Source: Chelativorans sp. AA-79 (lineage in GTDB: Bacteria; Pseudomonadota; Alphaproteobacteria; Rhizobiales; Rhizobiaceae). From it: a DNA stretch of 64,000 nucleotides. The stretch covers positions 5,242,520 through 5,306,519 of the forward strand of contig NZ_CP120361.1 in assembly GCF_029457495.1 (NCBI RefSeq), read 5' to 3'. The stretch's first letter is position 1, and the number at the start of each line of letters is the position of its first letter. The notes under the pieces are model-generated. The model did not search any database and was not told the DNA's origin. It saw only the letters and a program-made list of their open reading frames with translations. Of this stretch, positions 17,334 to 26,724 are shown piece after piece. The translations under genes were made by a program, and so were the position numbers.

Positions 17334-17819
17334 ATGGACGAAAAGAATGCCGCAGACGTGCCTTTCTTCAAGGCGCTTCTTGTGCCGCACCGGTCTCTCG
17401 GCCGGGCGGGCTTTGCTGTCCTCATGGGCGCCATGCTTCTCATGTGGGTGACCGTGGGTGCCATCTTCCTCAGCATGGGGGCCTGGCCGATCGTCGGTTT
17501 CTTCGGCCTCGACGTGCTGGCGCTCTACATCGCCTTCCGCGTGAATTACCGCGCCGCCAAGGTGCGCGAGGAGATTTCGCTCTCCCGCACCAACCTCCTC
17601 ATCCGCAAGGTGCCGCTCTCAGGCAAGACCGAGGAGCACAGCTTCAATCCCTTCTGGACGCGCTTCCGCGTGCAGCGGCATGCCGAGATCGGCATCACGG
17701 ACATGGCGGTGGAAATGCGCCAGAAGCGCGTCCTTCTCGGCAGTTTTCTGAACCCGGCCGACCGCGAGAGCTTCGCCGAGGCCTTCGGTCAGGCGCTGGC
17801 CACGGCGAAAACCCGCTGA
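17334..17819 (+). CDS. DUF2244 domain-containing membrane protein
   Basis: A 161-residue protein with two adjacent transmembrane helices (about residues 25-45 and 48-70, GFAVLMGAMLLMWVTVGAIF and the following segment) flanked by cytoplasmic parts. The pattern FKALLVPHRSLG before the helices and SFNPFWTRFRVQ after them matches DUF2244, unknown function, common in alphaproteobacteria. A GTG at 17331 directly before the ATG could also serve as start. The nth-DUF2244 pair shares a 21-bp gap, so their promoters must lie inside each other's coding sequence. Confidence 0.82.
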   Translation: MDEKNAADVPFFKALLVPHRSLGRAGFAVLMGAMLLMWVTVGAIFLSMGAWPIVGFFGLDVLALYIAFRVNYRAAKVREEISLSRTNLLIRKVPLSGKTEEHSFNPFWTRFRVQRHAEIGITDMAVEMRQKRVLLGSFLNPADRESFAEAFGQALATAKTR

Positions 17820-17886
17820 AGACGAGCAAGAATCGGGTGGAGACGCGCCCTTTCTCCACGCATATTGCGCTCAAGGAGAAAGTGTC

Positions 17887-18771
17887 ATGAATGCAGAACT
17901 CGCCATCCTCGAACGAGACATCACGCCAGTCGGCAACGACTATGAGGTCGTCCGGCGCGTGATCGAAAAGATCAGCCTCGACTATCGCGACCAGCCCTCG
18001 CTTGAGGCGCTCGCCGCCGAGCTCGACGAAACGCCCACGGGGCTGCAGAAGCTCTTCACCCGCTGGGCGGGACTCTCGCCCAAGGCCTTCCTGCAGGCCG
18101 TCACGCTCGACCATGCGCGGCGGCTGCTCGACGGCGGCATGCCGCTGCTGGAGACCTCACTGGAGCTCGGCATGTCCGGTCCCGGCCGCCTGCACGACCT
18201 CTTCGTCACCCACGAAGCGATATCGCCGGGCGAGTACAAATCGCGCGGCGCCGGCCTCACCATCCGCTACGGCTACCACATCTCGCCTTTCGGGATCGCG
18301 CTGGTGATGGTGACCGATCGGGGCCTCGCCGGCCTTGCGTTCGCCGATCCGGGCGAGGAGCAGGCCGCCTTCGAAGACATGAGCTCACGCTGGCCGAACG
18401 CCCGCTATGTGGAGGATATCTCCGCCACCGCGCCCTATGCAGCCCGCGTCTTCGAGCCGTCCCGCTGGCGCTCCGACGAGCCGTTGCGCGTCGTCTTCAT
18501 CGGCACCGATTTCCAGGTGCGCGTCTGGGAGGCGCTGTTGAAGATCCCGTTGGGGCGGGCACGCGCCTATTCCGATATCGCCGCCGAGATCGGTTGCCCG
18601 GCCGCCTCGCGCGCCGTTGGTGCGGCGGTCGGGGCGAACCCGCTCTCCTTCGTGGTGCCCTGCCATCGCGCGCTCGGCAAATCCGGCGCGCTGACGGGCT
18701 ATCACTGGGGGCTGACGCGCAAGCGCGCGATCCTCGGCTGGGAGGCGGCGCAGCTCCAGCGGCAGGGCTGA
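17887..18771 (+). CDS. AraC-type HTH / methylated-DNA-cysteine S-methyltransferase fusion (Ada-like)
   Basis: A 294-residue fusion. Residues about 10-110 form an AraC/XylS helix-turn-helix (GLQKLFTRWAGLSPKAFLQA, then DHARRLLDGG). The rest is an Ogt/Ada-C O6-methylguanine methyltransferase, with the RNA-ase-H-like subdomain and the active-site motif SFVVPCHRALG whose Cys accepts the alkyl group; RAYSDIAAEIGCPAASRAVG is the DNA-binding wing. Unlike E. coli Ada, the N-terminal zinc/phosphotriester domain is missing, so it can repair and perhaps activate transcription but cannot sense phosphotriesters. AAGGAG lies before the ATG. Confidence 0.92.
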   Translation: MNAELAILERDITPVGNDYEVVRRVIEKISLDYRDQPSLEALAAELDETPTGLQKLFTRWAGLSPKAFLQAVTLDHARRLLDGGMPLLETSLELGMSGPGRLHDLFVTHEAISPGEYKSRGAGLTIRYGYHISPFGIALVMVTDRGLAGLAFADPGEEQAAFEDMSSRWPNARYVEDISATAPYAARVFEPSRWRSDEPLRVVFIGTDFQVRVWEALLKIPLGRARAYSDIAAEIGCPAASRAVGAAVGANPLSFVVPCHRALGKSGALTGYHWGLTRKRAILGWEAAQLQRQG

Positions 18772-19033
18772 TACGGACGCCCCTTTGCCGCGACGCCATG
18801 CCGTTTGTTCAGACGGAAAGGACGGAGTCCTTCGCGCGCCTCCGCCCTCCCGAGACGGCTTGGCCGCTCTGCTGGTGGCTGTGGTTGTCCCCATCGGCCA
18901 CCTGCCTGCCGATATGGGGTCGCCACAAGGCGAAGGACGCGTCGGAGGAATGCACGCATCCTGGAAGGGAATGCCTCCTTGCGCTCCCGCGCAAACCCGT
19001 TAGCCTCCCCGAATCGCGCCGGGGAGGCCTTTC

Positions 19034-19939
19034 GTGATCACCATTATCGGTTCCATCAATCTCGACCTGATCGCCCGCGTGGAGAGGCTGCCCGCACCCG
19101 GCGAAACCGTGCCGGGCACCGATTTCTCCACCGCGCCCGGCGGCAAGGGTGCGAACCAGGCGCTCGCCGCCCGCCGCGCCGGCGCTTCCGTCCGCATGAT
19201 CGGAGCCGTCGGAGCCGACTCTTTCGCCGGCCAGGCGCTGAATCTGCTGGACAAGGCCGGCGTCGATCTCACACAGGTGAAGAAAACGGCGGCCCCCACC
19301 GGCACGGCGATGATCCTCGTCGGCGGCGACGGCGAGAACGTCATCGCCGTCATCCCCGGTGCGAATGCCGAAGTTTCGGCACCAGACGTGGCTTCGGCGG
19401 GCCTTGGCCGCGGCGATTTCGTGCTCCTTCAGCACGAGATCTCCCTGACGGCGGTGGAGGCTGCGCTGAAGACCGCCCGCGCAGCGGGCGCCGTCTCGCT
19501 GCTCAACACCGCGCCGTTCCACGCCGATGCCGCCCGCTTCCTTGCAATGGCCGACTATGTCATCGCCAACGAGACCGAATTCGATCTCTATGTTACGCGA
19601 TTGGCTCTGGCGGGCGAAAACCGCGAGGAGAGGATGCGCGCCTTTGCCGGCCGGACGGGGCGCGTCATCGTCGTCACCCTGGGCGGTGACGGCGTGATGG
19701 CGGCCACGCCTGAACAATTCTTCCACGTGCCGGCGTTTCCCATCACGCCAGTCGACACGGTCGGTGCGGGCGACACGTTCTGCGGATATCTGGCCGCCGG
19801 CCTGTCGGAAGGGCTCGCCCTGGAACCCGCCCTGCGCCTGGCGGCGGTCGCCGGCGCGCTCGCCTGCCTCAAGCCCGGCGCACAACCCGCCATCCCGCTG
19901 CGCGCCGAGGTGGACGCGGTGCTGCCGAAGGCCGGGTAA
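19034..19939 (+). CDS. rbsK: Ribokinase
   Basis: A 301-residue PfkB-family sugar kinase. The N-terminus ITIIGSINLDLIARVERLP and the GGKGANQALAARRAG motif are the ribokinase signatures for sugar binding. The C-terminal DTVGAGDTFCGYLAAGL carries the catalytic Asp and anion hole. Expected reaction: ribose + ATP to ribose 5-phosphate. No ribose transporter is nearby, and a related pentose or nucleoside substrate is possible. It is 262 bp after the Ogt fusion, and converges with comM 30 bp downstream. Confidence 0.9.
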   Translation: MITIIGSINLDLIARVERLPAPGETVPGTDFSTAPGGKGANQALAARRAGASVRMIGAVGADSFAGQALNLLDKAGVDLTQVKKTAAPTGTAMILVGGDGENVIAVIPGANAEVSAPDVASAGLGRGDFVLLQHEISLTAVEAALKTARAAGAVSLLNTAPFHADAARFLAMADYVIANETEFDLYVTRLALAGENREERMRAFAGRTGRVIVVTLGGDGVMAATPEQFFHVPAFPITPVDTVGAGDTFCGYLAAGLSEGLALEPALRLAAVAGALACLKPGAQPAIPLRAEVDAVLPKAG

Positions 19940-19969
19940 GAATTTCTGAGATCCCTGTCCCGACTGTTC

Positions 19970-21502
19970 TCAGGCGGCCTGCGAAAGGCGCTCCCCGGCC
20001 ATCCGGTAGGAGATCGCCTCGGCCAGATGAATGCGGCCCACCTGCTCCACTCCCTCCAAGTCCGCGAGCGTGCGGGCGACCTTGAGAACGCGGTGATAGG
20101 CGCGGGCGGAAAGTCCCAGCTTCTCGCTTGCATCCCGAAGCAGCGACAGCCCGCCAGCATCGGGAACGGCGACCTCTTCTATGACAGCCGCAGGGCAGCG
20201 CGCATTGGTGGCGGAGGCCGGCAGGCCCAGCGCGGCGTAGCGCGCGTTCTGGACGGCGCGGGCGCGGGCCACCCGCTCCGCCACGGCAGCGCTCGCCTCC
20301 GCCTTGCCGGGGCGGATGAGATCGCTCGCGGTGACCGCCGGCACCTCGATGCGCAGATCGATGCGGTCGAGCAGCGGGCCGGAAACGCGCGCCTGGTAGT
20401 CCGCCTGGCAGCGCTGGCCCCGCGCGCAGCGATGCCCCGGCTCGCCGGCCATGCCGCAACGGCACGGATTCATCGCCGCGACGAGCTGGATTTCGGCCGG
20501 GTAACTCACGCGGTGATTGGCCCGGGCGATCACGCATTCGCCGGTCTCCAGCGGCTGGCGCAGCGAATCGAGCACCTGCGGCGTGAATTCGGGCAATTCG
20601 TCCAGGAAGAGCACGCCGTGATGGGCGAGCGAGACCTCGCCCGGACGCGCGCGCATGCCGCCGCCGACCAGTGCGGCCATGGAAGCGGAGTGGTGTGGCG
20701 CACGGAAGGGCCGCCGGTCCGAAAGTCGGCCGTCGGCGAGCTCCCCGGCGATCGAGGCGACCATGGAGACCTCCAGGAGCTCGCGCGGGGAGAGCGGCGG
20801 CAGGATGGAGGGCAGCCGCTGCGCCAGCATCGACTTGCCCGCGCCGGGCGGGCCGACCATCAGGAGATTGTGCCCGCCCGCGGCCGCCACCTCCAGCGCC
20901 CGCTTGGCGCTTTCCTGCCCCTTGATCTCGGCAAGGTCCGGTAAGGCACCCGGCGGCGGACCCATTGCCGGCTCCGGCCGGTCCATCACCTGCGTACCGC
21001 GGAAATGGTTGGCGAGCGCGACCAGGCTGCGCGGCGCCAGGATGTCGAGCTCGCTGCTCGCCCAGGCGGCTTCCGGCCCGCAATCATGCGGGCAGATCAG
21101 GCCCTTGCCCATGGAATTGGCTCCGATCGCGGCGGGCAGCACGCCCGCCACCCGCGCCACCGTGCCGTCAAGCGCAAGCTCGCCCAGCACGACATAGCCC
21201 GCCAGCGCATCCGCCGGGATCGCGCCGAGCGCGGCCATCAGGCCGAGCGCGATGGGCAGATCGTAGTGGCTGCCCTCCTTCGGAAGATCCGCCGGCGCGA
21301 GGTTGACCGTCACCTTCTTGGGCGGCATGGACAGGCCGGAAGCGTGCAGCGCGGCCTGCACGCGCTCGCGGCTTTCCGTCACCGCCTTGTCTCCCAGCCC
21401 GACAATCTGGATGCCCACCTTGCCGGGCGCAACCATCACCTGCACGTCGACGGGAACAGCCTCTATCCCCTCGAACGCGATCGTACGCACACGCGAAACC
21501 AT
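19970..21502 (-). CDS. comM: YifB/ComM family Mg-chelatase-like AAA ATPase
   Basis: A 510-residue protein with an N-terminal Lon-like S5 fold domain (VSRVRTIAFEGIEAVPVDVQ), an AAA+ core (Walker A GPPGAGKSML, then FLDELPEF as Walker B, sensor region PCRCG) and a C-terminal Mg_chelatase domain (ARAYHRVLKVARTLADL). ComM in Vibrio is a branch-migration helicase acting in natural transformation; in rhizobia the role has not been set. The Cys pattern CRCGMAGEPGHRCARGQRC, probably a zinc site, is typical. The ATG at 21502 is chosen over 21556 because MVSRVRTIAFEG is the family start. Confidence 0.93.
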   Translation of the reverse strand: MVSRVRTIAFEGIEAVPVDVQVMVAPGKVGIQIVGLGDKAVTESRERVQAALHASGLSMPPKKVTVNLAPADLPKEGSHYDLPIALGLMAALGAIPADALAGYVVLGELALDGTVARVAGVLPAAIGANSMGKGLICPHDCGPEAAWASSELDILAPRSLVALANHFRGTQVMDRPEPAMGPPPGALPDLAEIKGQESAKRALEVAAAGGHNLLMVGPPGAGKSMLAQRLPSILPPLSPRELLEVSMVASIAGELADGRLSDRRPFRAPHHSASMAALVGGGMRARPGEVSLAHHGVLFLDELPEFTPQVLDSLRQPLETGECVIARANHRVSYPAEIQLVAAMNPCRCGMAGEPGHRCARGQRCQADYQARVSGPLLDRIDLRIEVPAVTASDLIRPGKAEASAAVAERVARARAVQNARYAALGLPASATNARCPAAVIEEVAVPDAGGLSLLRDASEKLGLSARAYHRVLKVARTLADLEGVEQVGRIHLAEAISYRMAGERLSQAA

Positions 21503-21619
21503 TCGACCTGCCCCCTTCGGCCCCCCACCGGCCGATAATGCGGCATGAAAGCACAAGCTCTGGACCAGATCAAGAACATCAAGCGAACAAAAACATACCC
21601 TTCTACCGGCGACCGGCGG

Positions 21620-22714
21620 TCAGGCTTTGGCGAGGCGGCCGTAGCCTGCGCCGTAGCGCATCCTGCGCCGCGCGTGGCGGGCAGCGAACACCGCGTCCGC
21701 GGCCAGCCGCCCGATCGGGCTCGCCCAGCGGTCATATTCGCCGTCCATCACGACGATCCGGCCGCTCTTTCCCGCCATGCCCTTCTTGAAGTGGCGCAGC
21801 CCCGGCTCGTGTGCGGCGCCGCCGAGATCGTACCACCTGACGCCCCGCTCCCTCAGCCAGCCGATCACCCACCACTGCAGCGCGTAGCCGGCATTGAGCG
21901 GCAGGGCGGCGGCGGACGTGGCCCCGAACATGTAATAGGCCGTATCGCCGAACAGGCCGATCGTCGCGCCCGCAAGAAGCTCCCCCTCGTGAAAGGCGAG
22001 CGCCAGCCTCGGCCGCAGCCCCGGCGGAAGTCCCTCCATCAGCGCGCGCGTCATATGGACGGGGGTCGCGCTGTCGAAGCCCTTTCGCGAGACCATCTCC
22101 TCGTAGAGGCTCGCAAAGGCCTCGGCCTCCTGCGGCGTCTCGGAAAGGCGGACTTCCAGCGCGTTGCCGAGCGCCCGGCGCAGATTGTAGCGCCAGTTCT
22201 GGCTGAAGCTCTTCATTTGCGCTTCTTCCAAAAGCGAGAGATCGACGAAGTAGCGCTCGGCATCCGGCATCCCGCGCCGGCGCACGAAGCCCATCTCGCG
22301 CAGGAGGGCATATTCCTGCTCCTGGTGGACCGGGCTCGGTCGGGGCAGGATCGTCAGGCAGTGGCCGCGCGTAACGGCATATTCCTGCACCAGCGCCTCC
22401 ACCACCGCGCGGTAGATCCGCGGGTCGGCTTCGCTTCCTGCGGCACGCCAGAAAGGCCCGAAGCGCACGAAGGCCAGTCCGCGGCCGAGGAGGGGGAGCT
22501 TGAAGACCGTCGCCCGCGCGCCGGCGACCGGCCTGCCGCCCGCGCGCAGGAGAAGATGGCTGTCGCGCCCCTTCCAATGCCTGGAGGCATAGCATGCGGT
22601 CTGTTCGTGGTGGGCGTCGGCGAAACCGCCGATGATCTCGTCCCACTCGGCGTCCGGCACGCTATCCACTTCGGTGGAATAGGCCCGTGACGCGCCATCT
22701 ATGCTGATCGACAT
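21620..22714 (-). CDS. FemAB/GNAT-fold acyltransferase-like protein
   Basis: A 364-residue protein with two GNAT-like halves. The C-terminal half shows YYMFGATSAAALPLNAGY, then WWVIGWLRERGVRWYDLGG and GLRHFKKGMAG, the pattern of FemX/FemAB-type peptidyltransferases and related lipid II aminoacyl transferases. Proteins of this kind in alphaproteobacteria lack proof of peptidoglycan bridging and may transfer acyl groups in exopolysaccharide or protein modification. The start at 22714 (MSISIDGASRAY) is favoured over 22762. It stands alone between comM and gshB. Confidence 0.8.
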   Translation of the reverse strand: MSISIDGASRAYSTEVDSVPDAEWDEIIGGFADAHHEQTACYASRHWKGRDSHLLLRAGGRPVAGARATVFKLPLLGRGLAFVRFGPFWRAAGSEADPRIYRAVVEALVQEYAVTRGHCLTILPRPSPVHQEQEYALLREMGFVRRRGMPDAERYFVDLSLLEEAQMKSFSQNWRYNLRRALGNALEVRLSETPQEAEAFASLYEEMVSRKGFDSATPVHMTRALMEGLPPGLRPRLALAFHEGELLAGATIGLFGDTAYYMFGATSAAALPLNAGYALQWWVIGWLRERGVRWYDLGGAAHEPGLRHFKKGMAGKSGRIVVMDGEYDRWASPIGRLAADAVFAARHARRRMRYGAGYGRLAKA

Positions 22715-22948
22715 GGCTGGTCCGGTTTGCCCCTGTTGTGCGCAGTGCAGCCCGTGCGGCACATGTCACCGCCCCGCCCAGCCCCGCAGCGGAATCCGCA
22801 CCGGGGCATGCTGCCTTTCGGGCGGGTATCACACGTCACGGGTTTATGAAGGCATAACGGCCGGATCAAACGGAAAACGTTCAATGAACCTGCTGACGCG
22901 CAGGTTATAGTCCGGTTGCGATGGCGACGGGAGTCCACCGCGCATGCC

Positions 22949-23890
22949 TCAGCCGCGCCGCGCCTCGACCGCATCCCAGAACAGCGAAGCGATGTCCGCT
23001 CCGCCGAAGCGCTTCACCTCGCGGAGCCCGGTCGGCGATGTTACGTTGATTTCCGTCAGATAGCCGCCGATCACGTCGATGCCGACGAGCACGAAGCCGC
23101 GCTCCTTCAGCGCCGGGCCGATGCGCGCGCAGATCTCGCGCTCCCGCTCGGTGATCTCCGTCGGTTCGGCGCGGCCGCCCACGTGCATGTTGGAACGCGA
23201 ATCGTGCTCCGCCGGCACGCGGTTTATGGCGCCCACCGGCTCGCCCTCGATCAGCAGGATGCGCTTGTCGCCGCCGCGCACCTCCTTGAGATAGCGCTGC
23301 ACGATGAAGGGCTCGCGGAACATTTGCATGAAGAGTTCCAGAAGCGAGGCGAGATTCCGGTCCGCTTCCTGGAGATGGAAGATTCCCGCCCCGCCATTGC
23401 CGTAGAGCGGCTTGACGATGATGTCGCCGTGCTCCTTGCGGAAAGCGTCCACCTCCTTGGGATCGCGGGTGATCAGAGTGTCCGGCGTCAGGTCCGGAAA
23501 CTCGGTCACGAATATCTTTTCCGGGCTGTTGCGCACCCAGACGGGATCGTTGACGACCAGGGTCCGCGGATGGATGCGCTCCAGAATATGCGTCGTGGTG
23601 ATGTAGTTCATGTCGAACGGCGGGTCCTGGCGCAACAACACCACGTCCATCCCGGAAAGGTCCACGCGTTCGGGCGCGCCCAGCGAGAAGTGCTGGCCTA
23701 CTTCGTCGCGGACAGCGAGCGCCTCCACGGTCGCAAACGCCCGGTCGCCGCGCTGGGAAAGGCGGTCGGGCGTGTAGTGCCAGAGATGATGTCCGCGCCG
23801 CTGCGCTTCCAGGGCCAGCGCGAAGCTGGTGTCGCCGGCAATCGAGATCGTGGAGATGTGATCCATCTGGATGGCGACGCTGAGCGGCAT
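22949..23890 (-). CDS. gshB: Glutathione synthase
   Basis: ATP-grasp ligase that joins gamma-glutamylcysteine and glycine, 313 residues. The opening [19 protein letters not shown] is typical for alphaproteobacterial GshB. Further motifs are [18 protein letters not shown], the [13 protein letters not shown] loop, and the C-terminal [19 protein letters not shown] with metal-binding residues. Start ATG 23890 has GGAG 7 bases upstream. It stands alone here; in related genomes gshB is often near yraN/rsmI, which in this window are at 5 kb. Confidence 0.94.
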   Translation of the reverse strand: MPLSVAIQMDHISTISIAGDTSFALALEAQRRGHHLWHYTPDRLSQRGDRAFATVEALAVRDEVGQHFSLGAPERVDLSGMDVVLLRQDPPFDMNYITTTHILERIHPRTLVVNDPVWVRNSPEKIFVTEFPDLTPDTLITRDPKEVDAFRKEHGDIIVKPLYGNGGAGIFHLQEADRNLASLLELFMQMFREPFIVQRYLKEVRGGDKRILLIEGEPVGAINRVPAEHDSRSNMHVGGRAEPTEITEREREICARIGPALKERGFVLVGIDVIGGYLTEINVTSPTGLREVKRFGGADIASLFWDAVEARRG

Positions 23891-24067
23891 AGGTGAACTC
23901 CGGCAGGTTTCGGCGGCGATTTTGCGCCGGCACATGACGCCGCCGGCGCTCGCCTGTCAAGCAGGCGCGGGCCGTCACAAGGTTGCCACGGAATCGCCGC
24001 AATGGACACTCTTCGTAAAGGATTACGCGACATTCTCCCCGCGGGCGTGAAAAAGCGGGAATAATCA

Positions 24068-25411
24068 ATGCGATCCGCGATGGCTGCGGGGCAGATGACC
24101 AGGGGGTATGGTCAGGAGGAATTTGTCCTCACCGACCCGCTCACCGGGTTGGGGAACGAGCGACGATTCTTCAACAAGATCACCCGGCTGATTGCCGACC
24201 GGGCGGATGATCCCGCGCCCTTCGCCGTCAGCGTCCTCGATCTCGACGGCTTCAAACCGATCAACGATCTGTTCGGCTATCCGGCGGGCAACGAGATCCT
24301 GCAGCAGGCGGCCATGCGCCTGCGCGCGGCGATCGACGCGCAGTCGACCGTCGCGCGCATCGGCCCCGACGAGTTCGCCATTCTCCACCCCATGGTCTTC
24401 AGCGAAGGCGCGGCAGAGGAGCAGGCGCGGATGCTGATCGAGATTCTTTCCGCGCCCTATGATGTCGGAGACCGCACCGCGCGGCTTTCCGCATCGGCCG
24501 GCTGCTCGCTCTTCTACTCGGAGGAAGACACGGCCGAACTCCTTCTCAGCAAGGCGGAAACGGCGCTCTATCATGCAAAGCGCGCCGGCCGCGGCCTCGT
24601 CATTGTCTACACCTGCGAGATAGAGCAGGCCGCCAAGCGCACCACCCGCATCGAGCAGGCCTTGAGGCGCAGCGTGGCGGCCGGCGAGGTCGAACCGCAT
24701 TTCCAGCCCATCGTCGATCTCGCCACGCGCCGGATCGTCGGTTTCGAGACGCTGGCGCGCTGGACGGACCGTGACCTGGGTCCCGTCTCACCTGTCGTCT
24801 TCGTTCCCATCGCAGAGAAAAGCGGCTTCATCGGCCAGCTCTCCCAGGTTCTCCTGAGCAAGGCGACGCAGGCCGCCCGTGATTGGCCGCAGCATCTGTT
24901 CCTCTCCTTCAATCTGTCACCCTCGCAACTCGTCGACCACAATACGAGCCTGCAGATCCTGTCCATCCTGAGACAGACCGGCTTCGACCCGCGCCGGCTC
25001 GAGATCGAGATCACCGAAACGGGCCTCATGAGCGATCCGGCCTCCGCCGGGGAGATCATCGACGACCTGCGGCGGATGGGCATCCGCGTCTCGCTCGACG
25101 ATTTCGGCACCGGGCAATCGAGCCTGGGGCGGCTGCGCGACTTCCGCTTCGACAAGCTGAAGATCGATCGTGCCTTCGTCGCCTCGCTTCTGGAGGATCG
25201 CCCATCGGAACATATCATCCGAGCCATCCTCGCCATGTGCGAGGGGCTCGGGATGGACGTCGTCGCCGAGGGCATCGAGGAGGAAGCCCAAGCCGAGCGG
25301 CTGGCGGCCTTCGGCTGCAAAGACGGGCAGGGATTCCTGTTCGGAAAACCCGGCGACGCAGAAGCGACATTGGGGTATCTACGCTCCACCGCCAGCCTTC
25401 CACGGGAATAG
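24068..25411 (+). CDS. GGDEF/EAL protein with degenerate GGDEF and intact-looking EAL domain
   Basis: A 447-residue cytoplasmic protein without transmembrane or PAS sensor segments. Residues about 20-180 are a GGDEF domain whose signature is GPDEF (99-103), so cyclase activity is doubtful. Residues about 195-440 are an EAL phosphodiesterase: the EAL motif is FETLARW (Glu 227 kept), followed by ITETGLM, DDFGTGQSSLGRL, LKIDRAF and DGQGFLFGKP. Metal-binding and catalytic residues appear present, so c-di-GMP hydrolysis is likely, with the front domain perhaps as a GTP sensor. No membrane anchor suggests partner-mediated control. An ATG at 24098 is an alternative start. Confidence 0.92.
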   Translation: MRSAMAAGQMTRGYGQEEFVLTDPLTGLGNERRFFNKITRLIADRADDPAPFAVSVLDLDGFKPINDLFGYPAGNEILQQAAMRLRAAIDAQSTVARIGPDEFAILHPMVFSEGAAEEQARMLIEILSAPYDVGDRTARLSASAGCSLFYSEEDTAELLLSKAETALYHAKRAGRGLVIVYTCEIEQAAKRTTRIEQALRRSVAAGEVEPHFQPIVDLATRRIVGFETLARWTDRDLGPVSPVVFVPIAEKSGFIGQLSQVLLSKATQAARDWPQHLFLSFNLSPSQLVDHNTSLQILSILRQTGFDPRRLEIEITETGLMSDPASAGEIIDDLRRMGIRVSLDDFGTGQSSLGRLRDFRFDKLKIDRAFVASLLEDRPSEHIIRAILAMCEGLGMDVVAEGIEEEAQAERLAAFGCKDGQGFLFGKPGDAEATLGYLRSTASLPRE

Positions 25412-25627
25412 ATTCCGCCTCAAAGAGATTCCTGCCCCTCAATCCTCTGGAGAATGGAGCGCTGGCGAATGCGAGCGCGTTCCGCCTTGGCCGGAAGTCG
25501 GATCAAGGTGGCGGTTTCCACTTTCCGTGCTTGTCGCTATGGTACGTGCAAACCACCGTGCGGAATTCGCCGGTGGTGTCGTCCCTGGTCGCCAGGGGTG
25601 CAGGTGAGGATATCGGAGGAGAACACA

Positions 25628-26584
25628 ATGCTCGGCCTGAAGAAGAAATATCTGGCTGCCGGCGCCATTGCGCTGGGTCTCGGCTTCCACGCGCCAGCTA
25701 CCGGTGCGCAGGAATTCGTCAATGTGCTGACCGGCGGTACATCCGGCGTCTATTACCCGCTGGGCGTGGCGCTCTCGAAAATCTATGCCGACAACATCGA
25801 GGGCGTGCGCACGCAGGTGCAGTCCACAAAGGCATCGGTGGAGAATCTGAACCTTCTGCAACAGGGACGGGGCGAGATCGCCTTCTCGCTGGGCGATTCC
25901 GTCAAAGCGGCTTGGGAAGGCAACGAAGAAGCGGGCTTCCCGCAGAAGCTCGAGAAGTTAAGGGCCATCGCAGCCATCTATCCGAACTATATCCAGATCG
26001 TCGCCTCCGAGGAATCGGGCATCCAGAGCCTCGAGGATCTGAAGGGCAAGAGCCTGTCCGTCGGTGCGCCGAAATCCGGTACTGAGCTCAACGCGCGGCA
26101 GATCTTCGAAGCCGTCGGGATGAGCTATGACGATTTGTCCCAGACCGAGTACCTGCCGTTCGGCGAATCTGTCGAGCTCATCAAGAACCGCCAGCTCGAT
26201 GCGACGCTGCAGTCGGCGGGCCTCGGCGTGGCCTCCATCAAGGACCTGGCGGTCTCCCTCCCCATCACCATGGTCGCGGTGCCGGCGGAGGTGGCGGAGA
26301 AGCTCGGCGCGCCCTTCCAGGCTGCGACTATTCCCGCCGGCACCTATGAAGGGCAGACGGAGGATGTGCCCACGCTCGCCGTCACCAACATCCTGGTCAC
26401 CCATTCGGATGTGTCGGACGACCTGGCCTACGAGATGACGAAGCAGCTTTTCGAGCATCTCGACGCGATGACCGCCGCGCATGCGGCTGCCAAGGGTATC
26501 TCGCTCGAGAAGGCGACCGAAGGCCTGCCCGTCCCGCTTCACCCGGGCGCGGAGCGCTACTACAAGGAAGAGGGCTTGCTGTAA
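25628..26584 (+). CDS. TAXI family TRAP transporter solute-binding protein
   Basis: A 318-residue periplasmic binding protein. A Sec signal peptide (GLKKKYLAAGAIALGLGFHA, cut near ATGA|QEF) precedes the mature start FVNVLTGGTSGVYYPLG, the TAXI signature for glutamate/glutamine-like or related small-acid ligands. GAPKSGTELNARQIF follows in the middle. The substrate is not known for most TAXI systems. The ATG at 25628 has AGGAGGAG upstream, while the frame extends upstream without similarity. The permease follows after 140 bp. Confidence 0.92.
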   Translation: MLGLKKKYLAAGAIALGLGFHAPATGAQEFVNVLTGGTSGVYYPLGVALSKIYADNIEGVRTQVQSTKASVENLNLLQQGRGEIAFSLGDSVKAAWEGNEEAGFPQKLEKLRAIAAIYPNYIQIVASEESGIQSLEDLKGKSLSVGAPKSGTELNARQIFEAVGMSYDDLSQTEYLPFGESVELIKNRQLDATLQSAGLGVASIKDLAVSLPITMVAVPAEVAEKLGAPFQAATIPAGTYEGQTEDVPTLAVTNILVTHSDVSDDLAYEMTKQLFEHLDAMTAAHAAAKGISLEKATEGLPVPLHPGAERYYKEEGLL

Positions 26585-26724
26585 GGCGCGCAGGGATGAG
26601 CAGCGGTTGTGCCGACCCTTCCCTTGTAGGTTCGGGGGCTGGCGATGCTGAGCCTGCAAATCCGCTGACTCCCCCGCCACGGGGAGGATAGCCGGCTGCA
26701 GGTTGCCTTCCAGGATCACGCCAA

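Noticed and set aside
18772..19033. Gap before ribokinase examined for a gene
   Set aside because: The short frames here are low-quality, Pro/Arg-rich, and lack ribosome sites; left as non-coding.
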